The notes below the pieces were generated by a model that saw nothing but the letters and a program-made list of their open reading frames with translations, was not told the origin of the DNA and ran no database searches. A stretch of DNA of 64,000 nucleotides from Gliomastix tumulicola (lineage: Eukaryota; Ascomycota; Sordariomycetes; Hypocreales; Bionectriaceae): the NCBI GenBank assembly GCA_001599755.1, contig BCHX01000005.1:2662409-2726408 (forward strand), written 5' to 3'. Shown here piece by piece: positions 45,829 to 58,261 of this stretch. Position numbers and translations under genes: made by a program. Positions within the stretch are counted from its first letter, which is position 1; each line of letters opens with the position of its first letter.

Positions 45829-48542
45829 TCAAGCCCATTGCTCCCTGACACCGACAACGACAAGAGCAATGATGGCCCCGATGACAAGGACACCGACGAC
45901 AGACATGACCCTATTAAGGTTACGCCACCATCTGGCACTCCTGTAGCGTATTTCGTCCACCGTCTGGAGACCATGGGCTGACTCGGAGCTCAGATCAACA
46001 TGGCTGGTGCTGATATTGACATTCGGCGTTTCGATCATGGAGATAACTGGCTTCTCGGGTATCGGTAGGAGAGCGGCCACCATCCAAGCTTGAGAGTGAC
46101 CGTGTTAGTATTGCTTGTAGGCGATGCACGGAGTGGAGGTCTCTTACAGAATGGGATCAAAAAGCCGAGGACGAACAAAACGATTTGGCGGTTTCTCTTC
46201 CAGTCGAAACCATTATCGTCGGACCATGGGCCTTCAGGGGGGTCCCACATGCTGAAACCACTGGCCCGTTTGTCAGGGTGAAGATGCGGCGACCAGATAC
46301 TCGACGTTTGCTTCTTCATTCGGCGAGCGATGCTGACAACTCGCGAAGGCGGCCTAATGGAGTCAGGCACAATGTCTCCAGACTCATCATTCCCAGGGCC
46401 TAGCTGTCCTGGCGACAGAGGGCCATCACGCGGTCTCCGCCTAGGGTTTCGGATGCTTGTCGTGAATTGCTCCGCGCTTGGCGATCGATTGAGTCGAGGG
46501 TTTTGCGAAACTGGCGGTAGGGGAGGATTCTCATTGTACATAGATCCATTGTACAGAGATCGAATCGAATCCGTCGATGCCTGGGCGACCAAGAATCGTC
46601 GCTCTCCACCCCCGTAGTAGAGCCTTGCCCAGCCGGGAAAGGAGAACATATTTAAGCTGCGCTGGCTGCCGGAAGAGCGAAGAGGACGGTCGCCATTATT
46701 TGAGATAAAGCTGCCGAGTCGGGCTCGCGAAGATCGTTGGTAGGGTGAGTCCAAGTCAGCCAATCCATCACCATACTCGTCATGGTCTCGAATTTGAGGC
46801 AGACTCCCGGAAGGATCAGGGCTTAGAGCAGCGGCCGGGGGCTCCAGAGGGGCATTGAGGTGCGCGTCGAGACCCATCATGGAAGACGAGATGCTGAGAA
46901 CATGTCTGCTGTTAACGCTGCTCCTTCGATCACCCAAGGAGAAGGCTGAAAGTGAGCGCGAAGGCGGCGCACTTCCTCCTTCACTCTCTGACATGACGGG
47001 GGAGAGAGGTGCGGCCCATTGATGCGATTGGGTGGCCATGGTATTCGCCGCTATCCCCCACGGCTGCTGTTTGCGAATTCCGCCCTGAGTATAAGCGTTG
47101 AAGGATCCAGTGATTAGGGAACGGGTCGCCTCCTGGCTCAAGGTACTGCTGAGTGATGACAAGGAGCCTCGTCGAAGAGATTCGCGAGATCGGGTCTTGA
47201 AGGTCGGGGAGCGCTCGAAAGACCTTTGTTTGACGGGGCGTAAGGGCGCAACCACGAGACTCTCTTGCGAGTATGCCGGCTGGAGTTGGCTTCGAGTTGT
47301 GACGAGGGAGGAGTAGGATGCCGAAGGGCCGCCGTGAACAACGTAATTCGCGTCGCTGTCCACAGACGGTGGTCGATCGTCCGGCAAAGAATGTATGTCA
47401 GAAGAGGCCGCCAGAATTTCATAGTTCGGGTTCGGATAGTTAGAGTGACTGGACGATGGCGGGATAGAAGGTAGCGGGCTGCTATCGTCGATGTCGGATA
47501 TAGCTTCTTGGGCGTAGGGGACGACGGGAGAGCTCTCGCCATAAACGCTGTAGTTGTGGTCGTCGATGTCGGACGTAGCTTGCCGAGCAAAGGGGGCCGG
47601 TGAGCTCTCGGCATAGACCTTGTAGTTGGTTCTGTCTGATAATGTGGAAGCAGTCTGTGAGGATTGAAAAGAGTCCTTGGTGTTGAGTTGCTGATGAGAG
47701 CCAGGAGCTTCGTAGCTAGAGTCCATGTCAACGTCGGACGATGCCTCAGGAAGTGCCCCCAGTGGCGAAGGCAGGCCCGGTTCAGATGAATCCGAAACAG
47801 CATCGCGTGTGTCACCTTGGGGGTCAGGCGTCCCCTCGACCCGACGCATCCCGCCCCTCATGCGATGATCCCAAGAGGTGATCGAGGTAGGCCCCGGTCC
47901 CGAATTGGCGGAGAATCGACGTTCCGAGAGCGGTGTAAGTGGAGAGCTAGCTCGGTCATCGATGATAAAGGTGTTTGACGAGACTCGGCCCCAAGAGCCG
48001 CTGTGTGTGGTTGACTGAGGCAGTGACGAGCCGAGTGACTCTGATCGTGAGGTCGCCGAGCCGGAGAGAGGGATCAGCGAAAAAGTTTTGCTGTCGGGGT
48101 TGAGACTGATGACCCTCTTTGAAGAGGAAGGAGGCCGGGGGGACGATGTCCGGCTGGTCGATGAGATGCTAGCGTCGTCGGCCTCATGCTTGTGACGAGA
48201 GCCCGTAGCTGTGGGCTTGGACGAGCTGGCCATGGCCTGCTGAAGTTGAGGCCTGATCCATGCGTCCCGACCAAGCTGGCGTTCGTCGTCTTCGTCGATG
48301 TAGTGCTCCACCGCATAAGATTGATGTCGGGATGATGCTTGGGGCAGTGGAGAAGAAGCCGAATCGTCGTCGCGAGCGCCTGGGATGGGCCTGGAGGATA
48401 CGGACGCGGCATTGGAAGATACAGAGCTGATCCGCGGCGGGCTATAGGGAACAACTCGAATCTCGAGTCCGCCGCTGCCTTGAGCCACGCCCGGGTTCAG
48501 GCGACGAGGCTCGCGCCTTGGACGCGGCGGCGAGGGTGTCAT
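45829..48542 (-). CDS. Ser-rich protein with two C-terminal transmembrane helices
   Basis: Two exons (48542-46148 and 46088-45829) give 884 residues. Over 750 residues are disordered, Ser/Pro-rich and basic. Two hydrophobic helices follow at the end: R-Q-I-V-L-F-V-L-G-F-L-I-P-F-S-W-M-V-A-A-L-L-P and V-M-S-V-V-G-V-L-V-I-G-A-I-I-A-L-V-V-V, joined by a loop with the conserved-looking R-S-A-R-W-W-R-N-L-N-R. I recall this C-terminal module as common in fungal Ser-rich proteins, but know no function. The N-part has imperfect repeats of N-Y-x-V-Y-x-E-S-S-P ... S-D-I-D-D, at about 47330-47640. An earlier GTG/CTG at 48551 is not used; the ATG at 48542 is the start. Confidence 0.8.
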
Positions 48543-50603
48543 GCTCAGCACGGACGGTACGCACTAAGCGGCAGGCGGAGTGACCATGACGACAAGTTAC
48601 ACGCGATTCAGGTAGAGCTACCTACTACGGACAGTTCCGGTAGGCGAGGCTGACGATGATGGTTTGTCCGGAGGTGAGCAGTGGCTCGCTGGGGGAGCAC
48701 AAGATGTGGCGGCGGGCGTTTCAGGCGTGGTGGTTGAGGCTGAAGCAGGCAAGGCCAGGATCTCGAGTTCGTGGCAGCCAAGCTCGATTAGAGTAGTGAA
48801 TTAACTGGAGTCGGTAATGATTGTACTGAAGTCGCAAGATGGTCCTCCGCAATGGTTTGGCAGGCGGCCAGGAATAAAATGAGCGTCAATGCGTGAAACG
48901 AGATGAGACGATACAAGTTTAAAGAAGTCGTTCAGAGAGTGACGAGAAGAGGCAAGCCGGGGCGAGCCGTGTAAAAAATGTAATAAAGAGCAAGGAAGAA
49001 GAAGAAAAAGGCAAGGGAAAAACAAAACGCAACACAGTCGTAAATCGAATCTGTCGTATCGCCAACAAGAAGGGAAAAGAAGAAAGACAAAGACGGACTC
49101 TGGGAGACGCGGGAAAATGAGCTCAGATAATAATCGAGGCCCCTGGGCAGGTACCTTCCAGGTTCTTTCCTTGCTGGGAACTGGAGCAGAACTTGGCTTG
49201 ACCCCCTAAAACTTACAGGGGCTTCAGGGCTTCGGGGCTCTTCAAGGCTCTTCACCGCCAGATTGGGTGTCGAGGATGCTCTCTGGATTAATTCCCCGTG
49301 CGAGACTTTGGCTCAGACAATGTCGTAATTTTCATCATGATCACCGCGGGTATTTCTACAGACACTTGACCTTTTCACAATTTGCTCCGCCAGATTCGCA
49401 GACTGGAGAGCGCCGTGGAGGTGGTGCAGACATGATGCAGCTGCAGCTAACGGGATATTACCTGACGCAAACAAGGATTCTGCTGCACGAGCTGCAGAAG
49501 CGGCCTGGCGAATCGCCCCGTGATAGGTGCAAACCAGGGCCTTCATCAGGGAATAGTCTACGAATTGTGCATGTCCTGACATTGCTTGGGTAGGAATGAA
49601 GAACCCCCTTTTCCAGCACAGCCACTGACGGGCTGCCAGCTGGCAGGGTCACACCCGTCGACATTCTGGATGCCAATCTGGGGAGGACTTCGAGATGAAT
49701 TGACCAATGCGCTGTCTCGCACTTGGGATATCAATTAAACGCGCCCCCATCCAGCGACCGTCGTCCGCGGGTCTGTCGCGCTCTCCCCACAAACGCGTCA
49801 GACAAGGAGGCCGTTCCCGTGTCTCAGGTTTGGATTAGCAAAGACACGAACCATTGGGTCAATAATGAGCCAGCAAAGCAGCCCGATCTTCTCATGGGCG
49901 CTTCAGCAGCCCCAGCGCTTGTCCTCACGGCCACTCGTTCTGCAGCATCCGCCGACTTCCGTGGCGCTGCTGCTGCAGCTGCATGCAGAGATGTATTTTC
50001 ATACGACCTCCATTGCAACAGCTGACTTTCTTCTGAAGAGACGAAGGCGAGCCGAGCTACCACCGAGCTATCAGTTAGGTACTGAAGGTACTTACTAGTA
50101 CTTACTACTAGTATCCAATTACAAATGGAATGTGTGAGCTTTGACTCTCGTATTTGAGATCATGTCTTTTCCAGATACCCTAAAGCAGTGTCCCACCTCA
50201 ACTCTCGGTCTCGAGAACAATAGAAGCACCAACTTGAGAACAATGTCAGCCGAGACACGAGCTGGCTCCCCGTGTGAAACATACAGCACTTTCCAGTCGC
50301 CCATCCACCAGCCATCATGATTTTCTCTCCATCAGCCCATCTACAAGCACTTAATGCAAGCCCGGCGCCTGCATCTGCAGCATCGCTCTTGCGCCTACGG
50401 TTAACCGACGTCGTCTCCATCCGCCAGGTTCCACGATCCACTCACTGACCGATCTTTCTTGCCCTCCCTCGTCAGTCCAAACCGCATCGTCAACCTTAAC
50501 TCCTCTCTATTTTCGGAGACACGGGGCCAGCCGAGCACCGGCAAGGTTTCAGCTTTCCGGGAGACATCTGAAACGGGCCTGGTCGACCTCGCACAAGGAA
50601 GCC
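48543..50603. other. 2.06-kb divergent intergenic region
   Basis: The longest gene-free stretch of the core region. It includes a polypurine tract (about 48980-49100), CT/AG-rich DNA, and a dense cluster of GGTACTTACTAGTA-like motifs at about 50075-50115. Short open frames on both strands (for example 49313-49582 minus and 49723-50025 plus) show no domain or codon bias I trust. A non-coding RNA or long leaders are possible. Confidence 0.5.
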
Positions 50604-51686
50604 ATGGAGCCCTTACACCAGACCTGGCTCCGGGCGGCCACCTCGACAGAATCGCGAGCCTTGGGCCTCTTGGTAAGCGCCCAGTGTCACCCACACGAAC
50701 AAGATCAAGATCAACCCATGTCTCACCATCATCATACAGCTGCTCTACTGTCTCATCTACGTCCTGCCCCTCCACGTCTCCCCCGCAGCCCGGGCCTCGC
50801 CAACCCGCTCCAGAGACGACCCTGCCGCCATCCGCGCCCGCATCCGCGCCGTCTCTCTGTCCACAGCCGCCTGCTCCCTGGCCACTTTTGTTCTGCTGCT
50901 ACCCGCCGGCGACATCTGGCACCGTATGGGCTACTGGCCGCCCGGCCTGCTCGACGCCGCCGCGTCTGTCGCCCTCACCGCCCTCCTCTTTGCCGCGCCC
51001 TTGTATGAGCGTCTGCTCATTGATGGCCATTGGAAAGACTGGCTCCGTCTGCAGCCGCTCGCTGGCCTGTGGTCCGAGTGGCCGACATGGCGGAATCTCG
51101 TGGCCGTAAGTTTTGTTTCACCCCGCCATTTGCGCTTGTCTCAGTGCCGAGATGACGATGCTCGTATACATGCATGCCCTGTCTAATCACTCTCTACTAG
51201 GGTCCTATCACAGAGGAGTGTCTCTTCCGGTCCGCCGCTGTACCTCTCCTCTTGGTCGCCGGTTCCAATCTCAAGAGTATCGTCCTCCTATCGCCTCTGG
51301 TCTTTGGCGTAGCCCACGTCCATCACTTCTACGAGTTCCGCGTCACTCACCCGCAGGTCGCTCTCGTTGCTGCCATTGCCCGCTCTGTGCTACAGTTCTC
51401 CTACACCTACCTTTTTGGCATCTACGCCACCTTTCTCTACCTCCGCAATGGCTCTCTTCTTGCCGTGATTCTTGTCCATGCGTTTTGCAACTCCATGGGC
51501 CTTCCCCGTGTTTGGGGGTCCGTTGAGCCCTATTGGCTCTGGCGTCAAAGTGGCCCCTCGGTAACCCAGGCCGTGCGGGCATACACAGCCGTCTATTACG
51601 TCCTTCTTTTCGGGGGCACGTGGGCCTGGTATAAAGCCTTGTACCCTTGGACTAACTCGCCATGGGCCCTGGCCGAGTTCAGCTAG
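50604..51686 (+). CDS. RCE1: CAAX prenyl protease 2 (Rce1)
   Basis: Three exons (50604-50672, 50740-51105, 51201-51686) give 306 residues. The ABI/Rce1 signature is clear: G-P-I-T-E-E-C-L-F-R-S (the E-E-x-x-x-R motif), F-G-V-A-H-V-H-H-F-Y-E, and L-V-H-A-F-C-N-S-M-G, in multi-helix membrane context. It cleaves the last three residues of farnesylated or geranylgeranylated CAAX proteins such as Ras in the ER. Exon 1 (23 codons) was placed by phase and the family's N-terminal order; its exact start is less sure than the rest. It is convergent with MMM1 (104 bp apart). Confidence 0.9.
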
Positions 51687-51790
51687 AGTCGAGCCTGCAG
51701 CATTAGAGTACAAACATAAAGTCACTTCAATAGAAATATGAGGTGGGAGGAGAGTTCGTCTCTATTTTGTCGATTCCACAAGAACCGTCT

Positions 51791-53104
51791 TTAAGCTCGT
51801 AAGTCTAGGCTGAGTCCGGGCATCGACCCTGGGACAGAAAACTCATCATCGTCCTGCATGCGCCGGCGTTGTCTAAGCGACCCTTGATCGCGAGTTTGTT
51901 CCTCCGCAGCCACCTCCCGGCGTGCCTCTTCTCTGAGCTCTCGGTTGACTTCCTTGCCTTTTGACCGCCCGATTGATGCCGCGCCCTCGGCCATGGCATC
52001 ATCCGGTCCTCTCGTGTTCTTCTTCCTGGGCCACAAGCTGGGAAGAGCGATTTCCTGGAATCTAGGTTCCACGGCCCTCTCGTCGAACCAGCGGTGCAGC
52101 CGTGCTTCGACGAGTTGTGCAATCTTGGGCACATCCTGAAGTCTCGACCTACTTCCGAGAAGGCTGCGGATCGAGAAATCCAACCTGTAGTCGTCGAGGA
52201 AGCTGAACGTCATCATCGTCGGCGTAGACTGCGACGGGTTGCTAGGGATAAAGGAGATGGACAGAGTGCCGCTGAATCTCACAACCGAAACAGCTAACGC
52301 TACGGGCAGAACCGCAGAAAGTTTCTTCGGATAGTTGAGTAGGAGCTTTGTCTCGACCGCTAGAGTGAGCATGTCGCTCAAGTCCACGTCCATTCGAGCC
52401 TGCAGACGCGTCCCGTCCCTCGCCGCCGTGGCTGGGTCGAACTTCTTCCTATTGCCCAGACTCAGGCCATCTTCATCGACGGGGATGATACGGCAATTGC
52501 TAAAAATGGGAAAGTCGTCCCCGAGGCTAAGCTCAGTGACGCGAATCTCATCGACAAAGTCCGGCCTTGAGTTACCATTCAGAGCCTTCGTCAACGAGCT
52601 CAGAATAGCATCATCGTGCTGGGCATCGCTGCGAAACTGAGCTATTGTCTGGGCAATCAGGACATTGAACCAGTCAAGGCTCTCGGGCTGGTGGCTGTCC
52701 ACGTTGTAGTACGTCTTGCTGAGGATAGAGCCAATGGTCAGGAAAGGCGGGTTGCGAAGAACCATGGACCTCTTGCGGCCTGACGCCTGGCCATGACGGC
52801 TACTCGGACGCCTTAGACTCAATAGTGACTGCTTGTGCGCCAGAGTCCTTGACCTCCTCTCTGTTGCCCTGAGCGAGGCGGTGACATCTGGAGAGGGAGG
52901 GTCGCCGAAAATAAAGAATTTGATGAACCCCGCAAGGATCAGTACCACAGAAAGTTGCCCGACGATGAGGCCCTGAGTAAATGAGAGGCTAAAGTATCAT
53001 AGCCCTGCAGTCAGCATCGGCCATCCCCAGCTACACGGTCTAAAGCACTTGTGAAAGGAGGCTCACGTCGGCTCAGCGGGTGGGGGACAAGTATCAGGCG
53101 TCAT
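51791..53104 (-). CDS. MMM1: ERMES subunit Mmm1
   Basis: Two exons (53104-53067, 52988-51791) give 411 residues. The N-terminus is a short lumenal segment, then a single transmembrane helix (L-I-V-G-Q-L-S-V-V-L-I-L-A-G-F-I-K-F-F-I-F-G-D), then the cytosolic SMP lipid-transfer domain (E-S-L-D-W-F-N-V-L-I-A-Q through about residue 320). A basic/acidic Arg/Gln-rich tail follows. Mmm1 anchors the ER side of the ER-mitochondria contact and moves phospholipids with Mdm12 and Mdm34. The 12-residue first exon is easily missed. Confidence 0.94.
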
Positions 53105-53777
53105 ATTCGGGCATTTAGCTCTGGCTGAGCCCGGAGCAATGCGTCGACCTTCACGACCTTTCTCGGATAGACCAGCCCCTTAAAGGTCTGTCTTCGGCTC
53201 TGTCAGAAGGTCGCGGTTCAGACGATTAGAGTCGTGGCGGAAATCTCGTTGCGTGGTGACCAAGCTACCAGGGTGCGTGTAAATTATGTGCCACAAATTG
53301 CAAGACCATGGCAGCGCAAGACGGAGTGATTAAATGGCAAACCGCAGCGGAGGATAACGAACACCGTTTGAAATCGCACTGTGTATCAATAAAAGATATC
53401 GAGTTGTTTTCTTGAGGATCAAGGTGATGGAGTTGACAAGTCATGAACTCATAGTGCAGGTACCAGCAGATGTTAGAATGAGTGAACCATCCACTAAACC
53501 GGGCTATGCATGTAGCGGGTCTTGTCGTAGGGAAGAAGTGACCACGATCGTGCCTGCCTCATATTGAATCCAAGCTACACATCACATACCACCAACCACG
53601 TCATCACCAATTTTCGACAAAACACCCAGGGATACGACACCGTTAAATTCTCCAACATTGATTAGTAAATTCAAGACATTTTCGGCTAGGGAAGCACACC
53701 AACGAGCAACTTATTGAAGCAGGAAGCCTGTCACAGGACCGGACGGACAGCTGGTCCCACCCCCAGAGTCGCCCATC
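53105..53777. other. Divergent intergenic region MMM1/VPS45
   Basis: About 670 bp. GCAGGTACCAGC lies at about 53457-53468, with imperfect short repeats. It should hold both promoters. No gene seen. Confidence 0.45.
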
Positions 53778-55575
53778 ATGGACGTCTCCCAGGCAATCTC
53801 GAGCTACATCACCAGGATGGTCGCCCCGACAGGTGACTCCTCATCCTCCAAGATGAAGACGCTGCTTCTGGACAGGGAGACCGTCTCCATCATATCCACA
53901 GCCGTAACCCAGTCCTCCCTACTGAATCACGAAATCTACTTGATTGACCGCCTGGACAACGCGGCCCGGGAGAAGATGCGCCATCTGCGGTGTCTCTGTC
54001 TTGTCAGACCCTCTCCAGAGACGATTCAGCTTCTAATCGATGAACTGCGGGACCCGAAATACGGCGAATACTACCTGTATTTCACTAACGTCGCAAAGAA
54101 GTCGTCGCTGGAACGTCTCGCTGAAGCTGACGATCACGAGGTCGTCAAGTCAGTCCAGGAGGTCTTTGCTGACTACACCGTCGTCAACCCCGATCTCTTC
54201 TCTCTCGGCATAGTTCTACCACAGCACCGGATATGGGCTAGCAGTCCGGACACGTGGAATCCAGACTCGCTTCAGCGTTGTGCAGAGGGACTCATTGCTG
54301 TACTCCTCTCCCTGAAGAAGAAGCCTCTCATCAGATACGAGAAGAGCAGTCCTTTGACGAGGAAACTGGCATCCGAGGTGCGCTATCTAATGACTCAGGA
54401 GGAGCAACTGTTCGACTTCCGCAAGGTTGACACGCCACCAACCCTGCTCATCCTCGATCGTCGGAGCGATCCAGTGACCCCCCTCTTGACACAGTGGACA
54501 TACCAGGCCATGGTCCACCATCTTCTGGGCATTCACAACGGCCGTGTCGACCTGAGCGACATTCCAGATATCCGCCCAGAGCTCAAAGAAATCGTCCTCT
54601 CCACGGATCAAGATCCTTTCTTCAAAGGAAACATGTATCTGAACTTTGGCGACCTTGGAGGGAACATCAAGGAGTATGTGGAGCAGTACCAGTCAAAGAC
54701 CAAGAACAACGCCGACATCGAATCTATCTCCGACATGAAGCGCTTTATCGAGGAATACCCCGAGTTCCGAAAGCTTTCTGGAAACGTGAGCAAGCACGTC
54801 ACACTGGTATCGGAGCTCAGCCGGCGAGTGGGCACTGAGAACCTACTCGAGGTGAGCGAGCTCGAGCAGAGTCTAGCCTGCAACGACAACCATAACGCCG
54901 ATCTCAAGGTATGATGTTGTGCTCTATTCAGTGACACTTTTCCACATGTCGGCTAACAGTTTGTCTCAGAATATCCAACGATTGGTGCAGGCTCAAAACG
55001 TCACCCATGAGAGCAAGGTGGCTCTTGTAGCACTATACGCCCTGCGTTACCACCGTCACCCATCAAACTCGGTCCCTATGCTGGTAGACCTTCTTGCTGC
55101 CGCCGGAGGTGTGCCTCCCCGCCAGGCAGAGCTGGTACCCAAGATCCAGGCCTACCACTCTTCGCTGCATACATCACAGTCTCAGAGCGGTATATCAGAC
55201 ATATTTGAATCGGCAGGCATATTCTCAGGAGCCTCAAGCAGATTTAAGGGCCTTAAAGGCGTGGAGAATGTCTACACACAACACACCCCGTTGCTGGAAA
55301 GCACGCTACAAGACCTGGTCAAGGGACGACTCAAGGAGCAACAGTTTCCGTTCGTGGAGGGCGGCGGCTCGACGAGGGACAAGCCTCAGGACGTCATCGT
55401 CTTCATAGTTGGCGGTGCAACCTACGAAGAGGCCAAGATGATTGCAGGAGTGAATGCCACCACACCTGGTGTTCGGATTGTCCTTGGTGGCACTTCCATT
55501 CACAACTCAGCCACCTTCCTAGAGGAAGTTGAGGATGCCGTTACGTCGTGGCCTGAAGCCCGAACTCGCTTCTAG
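53778..55575 (+). CDS. VPS45: SM protein Vps45
   Basis: Two exons (53778-54908, 54970-55575) give 578 residues. The Sec1/Munc18 architecture is seen throughout: M-K-T-L-L-L-D-R-E-T, L-R-C-L-C-L-V-R-P-S, Y-Y-L-Y-F-T-N, P-P-T-L-L-I-L-D-R-R-S-D-P-V-T-P-L-L-T-Q-W-T-Y-Q-A-M, and the C-terminal F-I-V-G-G-A-T-Y-E-E-A. It binds the syntaxin Tlg2 for endosome/Golgi fusion and vacuolar sorting. A 61-bp intron follows K-N boundary residues. It is followed closely on the same strand by MTO1. Confidence 0.95.
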
Positions 55576-55821
55576 ATCTGCAGCCATTTACTAATAATAC
55601 TAATGAGAATATATAACAATAATTTCACGCAATGTCTGGCTCCTTTTCGGAGAGAGTCCCGTTAATTGCATATACCTCGTAGATGCATGATGTCGCGATC
55701 TTGCCTGGATCCACCAAAAAGTTGAAGTCGCAAAGTCCAATTTACAGCAGCCTCTTATCCTCATTTCTGTCTCCTACAGGCCTCTCGAGGGTTGAACACG
55801 AAAGGACGCTTCTTTCCGGCG

Positions 55822-58001
55822 ATGAAGACCTCATTACGCCCAAGATTAAAAGGGCCGCTGCGCTGGCACGGCGGGAAACCTGTCTGTCGGCGCCGCCAGC
55901 TCGCGACTGTGAGCAGCGACACTAGGTCCGTCCACCTCCTCTTCCCCCAGCATATTCAAGCCAATCAAGACTAATACTGATCTCCCGTTGCAGGCCTTAC
56001 GACGTCGTCGTTATCGGAGGCGGCCACGCGGGCGCTGAGGCATGCGCAGCCGCAGCGCGAACCGGCGCCCGGACAGCGCTCATCACGCCTAAGATCGAGA
56101 ACCTTGGCACATGCTCCTGTAACCCGAGTCTCGGTGGCATTGGCAAGGGCACAATCCTGCGGGAAATCGATGCGCTGGATGGAGTGGCGGGGAGGATCAT
56201 TGACAAGGCGGGCGTTCAGTTTCACCTACTGAACCGCACAAAGGGACCTGCTGTCTGGGTATGGCTTTCTTGGAGCGCATGCTCTCTTCTTTTCTCCCAG
56301 CCGCTAACTCTTATTCTTCCATATGCTTAGGGTCCTCGAGCTCAAATCGATCGGAAGCTGTACCAGAAGCATATGAGAGACGAGCTCACATCCTACCCGA
56401 ATCTTTCCATCGTCCTCGACAGCGTGTCCGACATCATCCTTGCAGAGAACCACGAGCCAACACAGGGCGGCGGTGGAGGAGAGGCGGGCAAGATAGCTGG
56501 TGTCCGGCTCGAGTCGGGCCGCATACTCCCTACTTCAGCCGTCGTTATTACGACAGGGACATTCCTTGGCGGCGAGATTCACATCGGTCTCGAGGCTTAT
56601 CCCGCTGGACGCATGGGCGAGGCCGCAACGTTTGGTCTAAGCAAGTCGTTAAAGGATGCTGGCTTCCAGCTCGGCCGGTTAAAGACGGGCACGCCACCAC
56701 GGCTGGATAAGGCGACGATCAAGTTCGATGAGCTCGAGACGCAATACGGAGACGACCCTCCTATGCCCTTCAGCTACCTCAGCGACAGAGTCGCCGTGAC
56801 GGACCAGCTGACATGCAGCATCACCTATACGAACGAGAAGACGCACGAAATCGTCCGCCAGAACCTCGACAAGACGATCCACATCCGCGAGTCCGTCAAA
56901 GGACCGAGATACTGCCCCTCGCTAGAGTCCAAGATTATTCGATTCGCGGAGAAGCTCCGGCACATTGTGTGGCTTGAACCGGAGGGTTTCGATAGTCCGC
57001 TCATATATCCCAATGGTCTGTCCATGACCGTCCCGCCCGAGGCGCAGGAGGCGATTCTACGTTCGATCAGGGGCTTGGAGAATGTCACCATGGTGCAGCC
57101 TGGATACGGTGTTGAATACGACTACGTCGACCCTCGAGGCCTCAAATCGACACTGGAGACCAAGGCCATCGACGGTCTCTTTCTAGCAGGACAGATCAAC
57201 GGCACGACGGGCTACGAGGAGGCAGCAGGGCAGGGAATCATCGCTGGTATCAACGCCGGCCGCATCGCCACCGGTCGCCCCGGCGTATCCCTCACTCGTG
57301 CTGACGGCTACATCGGCATCATGATTGACGATTTAGTCACAAGGGGTGTCACGGAGCCCTACCGCATGTTCACATCCCGCAGCGAGTTCCGCATGTCCGC
57401 GAGAGCTGACAACGCTGATCTCAGGCTGACGGAGAAGGGGAGAAACTGGGGCGTCATATCGGATCGACGGTGGTCCGCCTTCAGCGACGAGAAGCAGCAG
57501 ATACAAGACCTCACGAGTGCGTTAGAAGGCGTCGCAATGAGCTCTGCCAAGTGGTCACTACACGGCTTCAACATGCGAAACGACACGCGCCGGCGGAACG
57601 GGCTGGACCTCCTCCGCACGTCCTTTGGCAGCCCGGACAGCCGGATCCAGATGGACGCGCTAAGCTCCGCCATCCCTGACATCCTCTCGTACCCTCAGCG
57701 AGTGAGAGAGCGAGTCACCCTCGAAGCAACGTATGCGCCGTACATACGGATGCAGGCCTCCGAGCAGAACCAGTTCCGCAACGACGAGACCATACAGCTG
57801 CCCCTTAACCTGGACTATGATGCTGTCCCCGGACTTGCCCTCGCTGAGAAGCAGGTGCTCAAGGCTACGCGCCCGGAGACGCTGGCACAGGCCCGAAGAG
57901 TAGAGGGCGTGACACCGGCTGGAAGCCTGAGGCTTCTCGCTTATGTGCGCCGCAACAATGGAGCTTCATCTCAGGGCGTCTTGTCTGCGGAGCTGCCATA
58001 G
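55822..58001 (+). CDS. MTO1: Mitochondrial tRNA-modification protein MTO1/MnmG
   Basis: Three exons (55822-55925, 55994-56258, 56331-58001) give 679 residues. The first 34 residues are Arg-rich (M-K-T-S-L-R-P-R-L-K-G-P-L-R-W), a presequence. The FAD motif Y-D-V-V-V-I-G-G-G-H-A-G-A-E-A, the C-S-C-N-P-S-L-G-G-I-G-K-G motif, T-G-T-F-L and A-G-Q-I-N-G-T-T-G-Y-E-E-A-A-G-Q-G are typical of MnmG. With MSS1 it forms 5-taurinomethyl/carboxymethylaminomethyl-type uridine at tRNA position 34. The upstream in-frame region is open without another ATG, so this Met is the best start, but an extra 5' exon cannot be excluded. Confidence 0.92.
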
Positions 58002-58261
58002 ACAAGGAGGGCGACATCGAGGTCTGTCACGTTGGTGCATGGGGACAGCCGGCTGAAGGAGACATTTGTATATTCCTGTATATCATGTACCAATACCTAG
58101 CCGTGGATTTTGTTCCTTGCTCCTGATGCGCATACCAGCGCGTATAGTACTTGTAAATTTTAAATGCCAATACTCCTACACGCATCGTCGGGTCAACACG
58201 CCCGTGACGCAAGATCAACCGCTCTCTTCGCTCGTCCTGCTCTAATTTACAATGACATCAC

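Noticed and set aside
46035..46083. Reading the Ser-rich protein as two separate genes
   Set aside because: A GT-AG intron (46089-46147) joins them in phase and completes the first transmembrane helix.
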